NCBI GenBank assembly: GCA_963605745.1 | Contig: CAVCWT010000016.1 | Coordinates: forward strand, 1-61,093 | DNA from: CAG-791 sp963605745 | GTDB lineage: Bacteria; Bacillota; Clostridia; Lachnospirales; Lachnospiraceae | Length of the DNA stretch: 61,093 nt | Reading direction: 5' to 3' | Part shown: in pieces, positions 1 through 7,865 of the stretch | How the letters are laid out: every line of letters starts with the position of its first letter | How positions within the stretch are numbered: position 1 is the stretch's first letter | The notes under the pieces: generated by a model | The model's database searches: none | Told to the model about the DNA's origin: nothing | What the model saw: the letters and a program-made list of their open reading frames with translations, nothing else | Program-made: the position numbers and the translations under genes

Positions 1-114
1 GTTGACAATCAAAAGGCGGAATGGTAGCCTACCTCATGGATTTACGAGGGTTCAGGAAAAAGTGGATTCTATGTGCGGTTTTCTTAGATACAACGACTAT
101 GAGGAGTGCCTATT

Positions 115-672
115 ATGAATAACAAAACCAAAAACCTTGTCCTGTGCGCTATGTGCGCAGCTATTACCTGTGTCCTGGCTCCAATCTCCATTCCGATTGA
201 GCCGGTTCCGATTTCACTGTGTACCTTTGCAGTCATGCTGGCCGGTGTCCTTTTGGGGGCGAAATTCGGCTTCATTTCCCAGCTGATTTATGTCCTTTTG
301 GGTGCGGTTGGCGTCCCGGTATTCTCTGGCTACAGCGCAGGCATTTCCTGCATTGCCGGAATGACCGGTGGATATATTGTGGCTTATCCGATTCTGGCAT
401 TCCTGACAGGACTCCTTTACTGGAAATTCGGCAAGAACAAAACCGGCAAGCTGCGCGCTCTCTGGATGTTCCTTGCCATGGTAATCGGAACCGTTGTTTT
501 GTACGCTTTTGGAACAGCATGGTTCTGCGTCGTGAGCGGAACCGGTTTATTACCGGCTCTTGGAATGTGTGTCATTCCGTTCCTGCCGGGCGACTTTGTG
601 AAGATGATCGTTGTCATTTTGGTTGGCCTTCCGGTGGAGAAGGCCCTGACGAAAATGGGGGCGGCGCAGTGA
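115..672 (+). CDS. bioY: BioY family biotin transporter S component
   Basis: Substrate-binding membrane subunit of an energy-coupling factor (ECF) biotin importer. The 185-residue product is almost wholly hydrophobic, with about six membrane segments. It carries the family signatures EPVPISLCTFAVMLAG near residue 35 and GAVGVPVFSG near residue 65, followed by a glycine-rich GMTGGYIVAYP stretch. I chose ATG 115 rather than GTG 106 because GAGGAG at 101-106 lies 8 bases upstream. No ECF ATPase/transmembrane module and no biotin synthesis gene is present, so it presumably shares a housekeeping ECF module (inference). A hairpin terminator follows at 731-769. Family assignment is firm. Confidence 0.93.
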   Translation: MNNKTKNLVLCAMCAAITCVLAPISIPIEPVPISLCTFAVMLAGVLLGAKFGFISQLIYVLLGAVGVPVFSGYSAGISCIAGMTGGYIVAYPILAFLTGLLYWKFGKNKTGKLRALWMFLAMVIGTVVLYAFGTAWFCVVSGTGLLPALGMCVIPFLPGDFVKMIVVILVGLPVEKALTKMGAAQ

Positions 673-730
673 TAAAGCGCTGCAGCGGCTTTGAGGAATG
701 CGAATGAATCGTTCCTATGAATATTGTGTT

Positions 731-769
731 CCCCCACCTGCCGGAGACAGGCGGGGGAACTGTTTTTTT
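731..769 (+). terminator. Rho-independent terminator after bioY
   Basis: CCCCCACCTG (731-740) pairs with CAGGCGGGGG with one A/C mismatch, loop CCGGAGA, followed by seven T within 763-769. It lies between bioY and the DUF1284 gene. Confidence 0.85.
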
Positions 770-787
770 GCAGAAGGTGATTTGAAA

Positions 788-1249
788 TTGCAGTCAGAAG
801 ATACGGAGCAGATAAAAAATAAAACGCAGACACAGCCTATGGTGCACCTACGCCCGCACCATGGACTGTGTCTTCAGAATTTCCGGGGAAAGGGATATTC
901 CGACGGCTTCAGTCAGAATATGGCGGCGATGCAAAAGCGCCTCTTTGAGAATCCGCAAATTATGGTCTGCATCACAGAAGGGGCTGACGAGCTGTGTCAG
1001 AACTGCCCCAACCGCAGAGGGAAGGGCTGCACCTCGGCGCATCCTGCACTCTATGATCAGAATGTTCTGAACGAAACGGGAATTCGCTACGGTCAGGAGC
1101 TTAGCTGGAGAGAATTTCGGGATACAGCCGGGCCGCTGAGCCTGTATGAGCTGGATGCGACGTGCCCGGGCTGCCAGTGGCTGTCCCTTTGCAAAGAGAT
1201 TGCCGCAGACAGGATGAAGGCGGCAGCTGCGCCGGCAGCGGACAGGTGA
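788..1249 (+). CDS. DUF1284 domain protein
   Basis: About 153 residues. The motif MVHLRPHHGLCLQNFRGKGYS with a following FSQNM and several paired cysteines (CQNCPN, CPGCQWLSLC) matches the DUF1284 family, whose cysteines suggest metal or iron-sulfur binding; its function is not known. The frame is open back to 698, but that would run through the bioY terminator, so a later start is likely. TTG 788 has AGAAGGTGA eight bases upstream; ATG 839 is the alternative. A strong terminator follows at 1293-1334, so this is a single-gene unit. Confidence 0.8.
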   Translation: MQSEDTEQIKNKTQTQPMVHLRPHHGLCLQNFRGKGYSDGFSQNMAAMQKRLFENPQIMVCITEGADELCQNCPNRRGKGCTSAHPALYDQNVLNETGIRYGQELSWREFRDTAGPLSLYELDATCPGCQWLSLCKEIAADRMKAAAAPAADR

Positions 1250-1292
1250 GCTGGGATGCACAAGGGCGGATGGGTGAACGGTAACAAACGAT

Positions 1293-1334
1293 GGACGAGG
1301 AACAAAGACACAGTCTCTGTTCCTCGTCCGTTTT
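1293..1334 (+). terminator. Rho-independent terminator after DUF1284 gene
   Basis: GGACGAGGAACA (1293-1304) is a perfect complement of TGTTCCTCGTCC (1318-1329), with an additional AGAC/GTCT inner stem and TTTT after it. A TATAAT at 1339-1344 directly downstream may be the -10 box of the next gene, but no convincing -35 box accompanies it. Confidence 0.85.
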
Positions 1335-1407
1335 CGTGTATAATGAGAATGATAAAAGCACAGGGGAAAGAGCGCAGGGACGAGAGGAATCTAACGTTGG
1401 AGATTGG

Positions 1408-1436
1408 GAGCTTTTGACCTTGGCATCATGGATATA
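1408..1436. repeat. Half copy of the dispersed TCAAAAG/CTTTTGA palindromic element
   Basis: GGGAGCTTTTGACCTTGG followed by CATCATGGATAT resembles the right half of the element at 20785-20820 (CTTTTGACCCCGGCATCATAGATAT). It sits in the 259-base spacer before the SIMPL gene. Identity is partial, judged by eye. Confidence 0.5.
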
Positions 1437-1508
1437 GAAATAAAGCGATAACGATTACGATTACGGCGAAGGGTGCCGGAAAAGGCGAATACAGAAAGGA
1501 GCTATGCA

Positions 1509-2783
1509 ATGAAGAAGAAGGCGGTTGTAATGATGCTGGCACTTGTCATGGCAGCAGGCGGTGTTGTCGGCTACGCAGGGGCGCAGCATGCAGATGCCAT
1601 CGTGGCAAGAGCTGCCGGAACGGATAAAGAGAAGGCGGAGGATGCGGCATCAAAGAGCAAGGCTGACGTATCAAAAGAGCAGGACGCTGCGCAGGAGGAT
1701 GCACAGACAAAAGAAACCTCAAAGGAGAAGAAAACCTCCGATTCAAAGGAGAGTTCCCAGGATAAAACGAGCGAAAAGACGAGTGAAAAGACGTCGGAGG
1801 AAGAGACTTCGGACAAGGAGGACGAAAAGTCGTCCAAGGGGGCTTCGGACAAAGAGTCTGCAGAAGAGAAATCGGAAGAAACGGCTGCAGAAAAGACGTC
1901 TGACGAGGACTCTGAAAAGGAAACGCAGGAAGAGACGTCTGATGGAGTGGAGGATGAGGCAGAAACCGATGAGGACGCTGGCGAGAAGGCAGCAGGGGCT
2001 GCGGTGCTCACCATCACGGGAACCGGAACCAGCACGGTGACGCCGGACAAGGCCTCCATCAGCATCGGCGTACAGACAACTGACACGTCCTCCAAGACGG
2101 CACAGGATCAGAACAGTAAGACCATTAACAATGTCATTGATGCCCTGCTCGAGGAGGACGTTGAGAAAAAGAACATCACGACGTCCAGCTTTGACCTTTA
2201 TGCCAACTATGATTATAGTAGTGACACCAACGAGCTGACCGGCTACACGGTGACAACCATGCTGACCATCAAGGATCTGAGCGTGGATGAGGTCGGTGAG
2301 CTGGTGGATGAGGCGGCCGATGCCGGCGCGAATATCATGAACGGCATCAGCTATTATTACAGCGGCAATGAAGAGGCTTACGATGACGCCCTGGAGGCAG
2401 CTCTGGAGCGGGCCGAAGAAAAGGCGCAGAAGGTCGCAGCACAGAAGGGGTGCAGTCTGGGTAAGGTGATCAGCATCACAGAGGGAACCGATGGGTACAG
2501 CTCGAGCGATGCAAGGGCCTTTGCGGCAACGGAAAGCGCAGCGGCAGATTCTGCGATGGAGGTTTTGCCCGGAGAGGATACCGTAACCGCCACTGTTACG
2601 GTATCGTATGAGCTGACCTATGCGGACGAAACGCAAACCACAGAAAAGGAGACCACAAAATCGAAGGAGACCACCAAATCGACGGAAAAAACCGAATCGA
2701 AGGAAAAAACCGAATCAACGGAAAAAACCGAATCAACGGAAAAAACCGAATCGAAGGAGACCTCCCAAAAAGCGGCTGAATAA
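1509..2783 (+). CDS. Secreted or anchored SIMPL domain protein with charged flanking tracts
   Basis: 424 residues. An N-terminal signal or anchor (MKKKAVVMMLALVMAAGG) is followed by about 125 residues of K/S/E/T/D-rich low complexity. A SIMPL (DUF541) domain starting at AVLTITGTGTSTVTPDKASISIGV spans roughly residues 165-370, and a C-terminal tract repeats KTES. SIMPL proteins are periplasmic or secreted and related to BP26 and YggE; their biochemical role is not settled. Start ATG 1509 has AAAGGAG seven bases upstream; the open frame to GTG 1473 lacks this. The acidic linker could span the cell wall (inference). Confidence 0.85.
   Translation: MKKKAVVMMLALVMAAGGVVGYAGAQHADAIVARAAGTDKEKAEDAASKSKADVSKEQDAAQEDAQTKETSKEKKTSDSKESSQDKTSEKTSEKTSEEETSDKEDEKSSKGASDKESAEEKSEETAAEKTSDEDSEKETQEETSDGVEDEAETDEDAGEKAAGAAVLTITGTGTSTVTPDKASISIGVQTTDTSSKTAQDQNSKTINNVIDALLEEDVEKKNITTSSFDLYANYDYSSDTNELTGYTVTTMLTIKDLSVDEVGELVDEAADAGANIMNGISYYYSGNEEAYDDALEAALERAEEKAQKVAAQKGCSLGKVISITEGTDGYSSSDARAFAATESAAADSAMEVLPGEDTVTATVTVSYELTYADETQTTEKETTKSKETTKSTEKTESKEKTESTEKTESTEKTESKETSQKAAE
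2640..2766 (+). repeat. 18-bp coding repeat encoding KTESKE/KTESTE
   Basis: Near-identical tandem units ACCGAATCGAAGGAAAAA and ACCGAATCAACGGAAAAA run from 2691 to about 2762, with diverged units before. They encode the C-terminal Lys/Thr/Glu/Ser tail of the SIMPL protein; copy number may vary between strains. Confidence 0.85.
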
Positions 2784-2825
2784 AACGATTGACAGCAGAA
2801 GGAAATGATATCAAAAGAGGTGAGA

Positions 2826-3626
2826 ATGTACACATTTTCGGGACGCATACGTTTCAGTGAGACCAACCCGGAGGGGTATCTCAAGATGGAATCACTGATC
2901 GATTATTTTCAGGATTGCTCCACCTTCCAGTCGGAGGATCTGGGGATCGGGATCGGGTATCTGTCACAGAAAAATCTGGCCTGGCTGGTGAATGCCTGGC
3001 AGATCGATATTGCAGAGCTGCCGAGGCTGGGAACACCGGTGGTGACGGGGACCTCTCCCTATGAGTTGAAGGGCTTTATGGGACTTCGTAATTTTGCCAT
3101 GGAGACAGAGGACGGAAGGCGGCTGGTGAATGCCAACTCCATCTGGTCGCTGTTCGACATGGAAAAGGGAATGCCGGCACGGATGGATGACAAAATAACG
3201 GCCGCCTACCAGCTGCAGCCGCGGTTCGAGATGGAATATCTGCCGCGTAAGATCCGTATTCCAAAGGAAGGCGGCAGGGCGCAGGAGGGGATTCTGATCA
3301 CGGAGCAGTTCCTGGACAGCAACCACCATGTGAACAATGGGCAATACGTGCGGCTCGCAATGGCCTACGGACCAAAGGATCAGGAGATTGCCAGGATTCG
3401 GGTGGAATATAAAAAGCAGGCCTATCTGGGGGATACCATTGTGCCGGTGGTCTATGCAGTCGGAGAACCGAATTACGACAATACGGCCGGAGAACCGAAG
3501 CCTGCAGAAAAATGTGCAGCGGATCAGCTCCGGGGAGTGGCTCCCGGAGCAACGCTGGTGTGTCTGAATAACAAGGATGGCGAGACGTTTGCGGCAGTGG
3601 AGATGACAAAGCGCCGGCAGGCGTGA
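2826..3626 (+). CDS. Acyl-ACP thioesterase
   Basis: Two hotdog folds (267 residues) that release fatty acids from acyl carrier protein, as in plant FatA/FatB. N-terminal MYTFSGRIRFSETNPEGYLKM and ALIDYFQDCSTFQSEDLG-like residues fit the bacterial acyl-ACP thioesterase family. The second half contains FLDSNHHVNNGQYV, the conserved N-x-H-x-N region of the catalytic hotdog. ATG 2826 has GAGG five bases upstream and fits the family N terminus; ATG 2805 in the same frame has poor spacing. The gene follows the SIMPL gene with no terminator seen between them. Confidence 0.9.
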   Translation: MYTFSGRIRFSETNPEGYLKMESLIDYFQDCSTFQSEDLGIGIGYLSQKNLAWLVNAWQIDIAELPRLGTPVVTGTSPYELKGFMGLRNFAMETEDGRRLVNANSIWSLFDMEKGMPARMDDKITAAYQLQPRFEMEYLPRKIRIPKEGGRAQEGILITEQFLDSNHHVNNGQYVRLAMAYGPKDQEIARIRVEYKKQAYLGDTIVPVVYAVGEPNYDNTAGEPKPAEKCAADQLRGVAPGATLVCLNNKDGETFAAVEMTKRRQA

Positions 3627-3808
3627 GAAGGCGCAGACAGGAGCGAGACGGTGCAGAATCGTGTACCGGGAGCGAGCGGGCGCAGTCGGTAGAAAAGTGG
3701 ATCAGGAGCGAGCGGACGCAGGCGGCAGAACAGAGTATCGGCAGGAGCGCAAGCCGGCCGCTACGGATAGAAGGATTGACAAAGAGGACGGAAGGACAAG
3801 GAATAAAA

Positions 3809-4648
3809 ATGTTTCAGATCGGAGAAAAACAGACACTGGTAGTAGTAAAGAAGGTCCCTATGGGTGTTTACCTGCGGGAAGAAGGCGAGGAGTCACAGGT
3901 TCTTCTCCCGAATTCGCAGGTGCCGGAAGGCTGCAAAGAAGGAGATATGCTGGAGGTATTCCTCTACAAGGACTCGGAGGACCGGCTGATTGCAACCCGC
4001 AAGGAGCCATATCTGATGCTACATCAGGTGGGCTATCTGACGGTTCGAGAGGTTGGCAGAATCGGGGCCTTTCTGGATTGGGGGCTGGACAAGGATCTCC
4101 TCCTGCCGTTCCATGAGCAGCCGCGGGATCACAGAGTCTGCAAGGGGCAGAGAATTCTCTGCGCCGTATATGTGGACAAGAGCCACCGCCTTGCAGCAAC
4201 CATGAACGTGTATCCCTGGTTGTCTTTAGACAGTCCGTATCAGAAAGGGGACATGGTTTCCGGGACGGTTTATGAGACCAGTGACAATTACGGCCGTTTT
4301 GTGGCGGTGGATGACAGGTATTCCGGTCTGATCCCCAAAAAAGAACTGATCCGGAATCTGGAGGTAGGCGACAAGGTTCGCGCCCGCGTGACCAGAGTCC
4401 GTCCGGACGGCAAACTGGACCTGGCACTGCGGGAGGCTGCGGCGGACCAGATGACGACGGATGCAGCTGTTATTATGGAGCAGCTGGAGCAAAATAACGG
4501 TGTCCTGCCATTTACCGACAAGGCAGATCCGGATCTCATCCGCGACAGAATGCAGATGAGCAAAGCGCAGTTCAAACGCGCCGTTGGGCGCCTCCTTAAG
4601 GAAGGTAAGATCGAAATCACTGAAACGCAGATTCGCCGCAAGTGCTAA
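3809..4648 (+). CDS. cvfB: CvfB-like S1 RNA-binding protein
   Basis: 279 residues with tandem S1-type OB folds and a C-terminal winged helix. The start MFQIGEKQTLVVVKK, the block VGRIGAFLDWGLDKDLLLPF and the end SKAQFKRAVGRLLKEGKIEI match the CvfB/YitL family, RNA-binding proteins linked to virulence gene expression in staphylococci. The open frame extends back to 3623, but AAGGA six bases before ATG 3809 and the family N terminus fix the start there. Confidence 0.88.
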   Translation: MFQIGEKQTLVVVKKVPMGVYLREEGEESQVLLPNSQVPEGCKEGDMLEVFLYKDSEDRLIATRKEPYLMLHQVGYLTVREVGRIGAFLDWGLDKDLLLPFHEQPRDHRVCKGQRILCAVYVDKSHRLAATMNVYPWLSLDSPYQKGDMVSGTVYETSDNYGRFVAVDDRYSGLIPKKELIRNLEVGDKVRARVTRVRPDGKLDLALREAAADQMTTDAAVIMEQLEQNNGVLPFTDKADPDLIRDRMQMSKAQFKRAVGRLLKEGKIEITETQIRRKC

Positions 4649-4828
4649 ATAGATACGTGAATATTATGGCTGCCAGGTCTTGAGGTTCGTGTCCACACAA
4701 ACCAGTTCGGCAGAATTCACAAATCAAACATGGCTTTTTTATAGATTTTTCTCTTGCAGTGCTTTAGAATGTATTTATTGTTGAGATTTTCCGAAGGAAA
4801 AGCGAGATGGGGCGGCTGAATGAGCACT

Positions 4829-4852
4829 CGGAGCAATCCGGGTATCATGGGG
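4829..4852. repeat. Solo copy of part of the dispersed structured element
   Basis: This 24-base stretch is identical to 20765-20788 inside the large element at 20611-20820. It lies 46 bases before the PucR-like gene. The 249-base spacer 4649-4897 also holds GTGCTAAATAGATACG at 4642-4657 and a small TTTTCC-GAA-GGAAAA hairpin; no terminator was clear. Confidence 0.8.
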
Positions 4853-4897
4853 GAAAAGAATTAACACAAAATAATATGTGAGAAAGAGTGTGGGGGC

Positions 4898-5986
4898 ATG
4901 ATTTCAAATCAGGTATTGCAGAGTACGATTGAGGGGATTAAGGAAATTTCCCATCTGGATCTGTGCGTCATGGATGCAGATGGACGGGAGGTCGTTGCGA
5001 CGCAGTCGGTTTTTCGCGATGCATCAGCGGCAATTCCGGGATTCGTGCATTCACCGGCAGATTCACAGTCGGCGGGGCCGTTCCAGTTCTTCAAGGTGTT
5101 CGATGATAGCCAGCTGGAGTACGTTCTGGTGATTCATGGGACAACGGATAATGCACTGATGGTGGGGCGGATGGCGGCCTACCAGCTGCAGGGGTTAATC
5201 GGAGCATTTAAGGAGCATTACGATAAGGACAGCTTTATCAAGAATCTGCTGCTGGACAATCTGCTGCTGATTGACATCTATGAGCGTGCGAAAAAACTGC
5301 ACATTCAGGCCAACAGTCCCAGGGTGGTGCTGCTGGTGGAAATCGGCAGAGAAAAAGGAAGAGATCGAGAAGTGCTGTCGCAGCTGCAGGAGCATGTGAG
5401 CGGATCCGGAGACTTTGTCACACAGGTAGATGAGAACAGCATTGTGCTCGTTCATCACACCAATGGAGACAGGGCGGACGATGCATTGGAGCATTATGCG
5501 CAGAATGTGATGGAGCATCTGGAGAAGACCGGCCTTTCCGGGGTGAGAATTGCCTATGGAACGATTGTCAGTGAGCTCAAGGAGCTGAGTCATTCCTTCA
5601 AGGAGGCCAGAATGGCCCTGGATGTGTCCAGAATCTTTTTCGAGGACCGGTCTGTCATTGCATACAACCAGCTGGGAATCGGACGACTGATTTATCAGCT
5701 GCCACTGCCTCTGTGCAGAATGTTCATCCGGGAAATTTTCAAGGACAAGCGCCCGGATGAGTTTGATGAAGAAACCTTGACCACCATCAACAAATTCTTT
5801 GAGAACAATCTGAACGTGTCGGAAACCTCCAGGCAGTTGTTCATTCACCGGAATACGCTGGTGTATCGTCTGGACAAGCTGTTAAAGAGTACCGGACTGG
5901 ATCTGAGAGTTTTCGAGGATGCAATCACCTTCAAGATTGCCCTGATGGTTGTGAAATATATGAAGTATATGGATCAGGAGAATTAG
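4898..5986 (+). CDS. PucR/sugar-diacid-recognition family transcriptional regulator
   Basis: 362 residues. The N-terminal region resembles the putative sugar diacid recognition domain, the middle a degenerate GGDEF-like domain, and the C terminus a PucR-type helix-turn-helix: FFENNLNVSETSRQLFIHRNTLVYRLDKL near residues 305-335. This is the sugar-diacid CdaR family, not the YbbR protein also called CdaR at 29644. It ends 6 bases before ftsE, so it is probably co-transcribed with the division module; whether it regulates that module is inference. Confidence 0.85.
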   Translation: MISNQVLQSTIEGIKEISHLDLCVMDADGREVVATQSVFRDASAAIPGFVHSPADSQSAGPFQFFKVFDDSQLEYVLVIHGTTDNALMVGRMAAYQLQGLIGAFKEHYDKDSFIKNLLLDNLLLIDIYERAKKLHIQANSPRVVLLVEIGREKGRDREVLSQLQEHVSGSGDFVTQVDENSIVLVHHTNGDRADDALEHYAQNVMEHLEKTGLSGVRIAYGTIVSELKELSHSFKEARMALDVSRIFFEDRSVIAYNQLGIGRLIYQLPLPLCRMFIREIFKDKRPDEFDEETLTTINKFFENNLNVSETSRQLFIHRNTLVYRLDKLLKSTGLDLRVFEDAITFKIALMVVKYMKYMDQEN

Positions 5987-5992
5987 TTATTC

Positions 5993-6955
5993 ATGAAGAA
6001 GAATTCCTATAAGACTGCAGATGATACGGTGATTTCACTGCACCATGTCAGCAAGCAGTATTCAAAGGACGCCCCGGGTGTTCTGGATGCTAATCTGGAG
6101 ATTCACGAGGGGGAGTTCGTATTTATCACCGGCGAGACCGGTTCCGGCAAGTCGACGCTGCTCAAAATGATCATGCGTCAGCTGAAGGCAACGGATGGAA
6201 CGATTGAGGTTCTGGGGTATGATCTGAACCGCATTCGTCACAGCAAGATACCAAAGTTCCGCCGCAATCTGGGTATTGTATTCCAGGATTTCCGCCTGCT
6301 CAAGGACCGCGATGTCTATGAGAACGTGGCTTTTGCACAGCGTATTATGATGGTTCCCAAAAACCAGATGAAGCACAATGTGACGAGCGTTCTGCAGATG
6401 GTCGGAATGGCTGACAAATACAAACGTCAGGTGACGCAGCTCTCCGGCGGTGAGCAGCAGCGTGTGGCTCTTGCAAGAGCACTTGTGAACAAACCTCTTC
6501 TGCTCCTGGCAGACGAGCCGACCGGTAACCTGGATCAGGATACTGCATGGGAAATCATGCAGCTGATTGATCGTGCCAATAAGGAAACGGGCACAACGGT
6601 TCTGGTTGTAACGCATGACCGGGGAATTGTAGACCGGATGAACAAGCGTGTCATTGAGATGAAGCGCGGTGAAATCATCAGCGATACGGCACAGAAGATC
6701 TATGCCGATTACGAAGAGGATGCCTATGGGTATCAGGCGGCTTATTCTCAGAACAACTATCATGAGGAATATCAGGAAGTGTCTCATGAGGACTACCGCG
6801 AGGAAGCATACCATGATGCGCCGCGGGATGATTACGATGAGGTCTATCATGATGATTACCGGGATCAGTATCATGAGCCCTTTCACGATGATTATCAGGA
6901 CGATCACGGCGGCTACCAGGATGTGGACGCAGATGGATATGATTATGACGAATGA
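5993..6955 (+). CDS. ftsE: Cell division ATP-binding protein FtsE with acidic Tyr/His-rich tail
   Basis: ATPase of the FtsEX complex, which drives septal peptidoglycan hydrolase activation from the cytoplasmic side. Residues 1-230 form a standard ABC domain: Walker A GETGSGKST (47-55), signature LSGGE (150-154), Walker B LLLLADEP (169-176), switch His208. FtsE normally ends near residue 228; here about 85 extra residues (236-320) follow, composed mostly of Asp, Glu, Tyr and His, with loose YHDDYRD-like repeats. I count 17 Tyr and 7 His in it. The tail stays in frame to a clean stop 13 bases before ftsX. Confidence 0.96.
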   Translation: MKKNSYKTADDTVISLHHVSKQYSKDAPGVLDANLEIHEGEFVFITGETGSGKSTLLKMIMRQLKATDGTIEVLGYDLNRIRHSKIPKFRRNLGIVFQDFRLLKDRDVYENVAFAQRIMMVPKNQMKHNVTSVLQMVGMADKYKRQVTQLSGGEQQRVALARALVNKPLLLLADEPTGNLDQDTAWEIMQLIDRANKETGTTVLVVTHDRGIVDRMNKRVIEMKRGEIISDTAQKIYADYEEDAYGYQAAYSQNNYHEEYQEVSHEDYREEAYHDAPRDDYDEVYHDDYRDQYHEPFHDDYQDDHGGYQDVDADGYDYDE

Positions 6956-6968
6956 GGAATAAGTCGGA

Positions 6969-7865
6969 ATGAGAGTCAGCAATATCTTTTATTCAATTGG
7001 GCAGAGCTTTCGCAATATGCATAAAAATCGCGGATACACCTTTGCCTCTGTTGCAACGATTTCTGCATGCCTGTTCATGTTCGGAATCTTTTTTGCAATT
7101 TTGTTCAACCTTCGTACCTTGATGAATACGGCAGAGCAAGGAGTGTCGGTTACGGTATTCTTTCAGTCCGGAACAACGGAAGAGGATATTCTGCAGTTGA
7201 AGGTTGCCATTGAGGAACGGGAGGAGGTTTCCAAGGTGGATTACATCTCGGCTGAGCAGGCCTGGGCCGATTTTGCAGAGGAATACCTGGGAGAGTACGC
7301 AGATGGATTTACCGAAAACCCGCTGGCAGATTCTGCTAATCTGGAGATCTTCCTGTCCGATGTGTCCAAGCAGTCAGAACTGGTTGACTATCTGGAAGGT
7401 CTGGAGCAGGTTCGGGAGGTTAACCGCTCCGAAATTACGGCAGACACGCTCTCCGGTGCCAACACTCTGGTGATGTATGCCTCCGCAGCAATTATCCTGA
7501 TGCTGCTGATCGTATCTGTTTTCCTGATTAATAACACCATTTCCATGGGAATCACGACGCATTGGGAAGAGATTTCCATTATGAAGTATATTGGGGCAAC
7601 CGACCTGTTCGTCCGGGCACCGTATGTGATTGAGGGTGTGCTCATCGGACTGGTTGGAACCGTGATTCCGCTGGTTGTTCTGTATTTTCTGTACAACACG
7701 GCGATTGAGATTATCACGGGTAAATTTGCCCTTCTCACGAATTTTATGAGCTTCCGCACGGTGGGAGAGGTTTATCACTATCTCCTTCCGGTTTCCCTGG
7801 TTTTGGGTATGGGAATTGGATTTTTCGGCAGCCTGATCACAGTAAGGAAGCATTTGCATGTTTAA
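6969..7865 (+). CDS. ftsX: Cell division protein FtsX
   Basis: Membrane partner of FtsE, 298 residues. The N-terminal cytoplasmic start MRVSNIFYSIGQSFRNMHKNR leads to the first membrane segment, followed by the large extracellular loop (about residues 50-165) that contacts hydrolase activators, then three more membrane segments including the conserved WEEISIMKYIGATDLFVRAPYV turn. It follows ftsE by 13 bases and overlaps the downstream M23 gene by 8 bases, indicating translational coupling. Confidence 0.96.
   Translation: MRVSNIFYSIGQSFRNMHKNRGYTFASVATISACLFMFGIFFAILFNLRTLMNTAEQGVSVTVFFQSGTTEEDILQLKVAIEEREEVSKVDYISAEQAWADFAEEYLGEYADGFTENPLADSANLEIFLSDVSKQSELVDYLEGLEQVREVNRSEITADTLSGANTLVMYASAAIILMLLIVSVFLINNTISMGITTHWEEISIMKYIGATDLFVRAPYVIEGVLIGLVGTVIPLVVLYFLYNTAIEIITGKFALLTNFMSFRTVGEVYHYLLPVSLVLGMGIGFFGSLITVRKHLHV

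Noticed and set aside
1..30. BirA operator or promoter before bioY (GTTGACAA at 1-8; TTGACA -17- TAGCCT)
   Set aside because: Only one half-site lies in the window and the -10 box matches 3 of 6; too weak to call.
1743..2636. 297-codon open frame on the minus strand over the SIMPL gene
   Set aside because: It is the antisense shadow of a low-complexity, strongly biased coding tract; no ribosome site or family resemblance.
2691..2762. CRISPR-like tandem array
   Set aside because: Units are coding and contiguous without unique spacers; it is a protein repeat.
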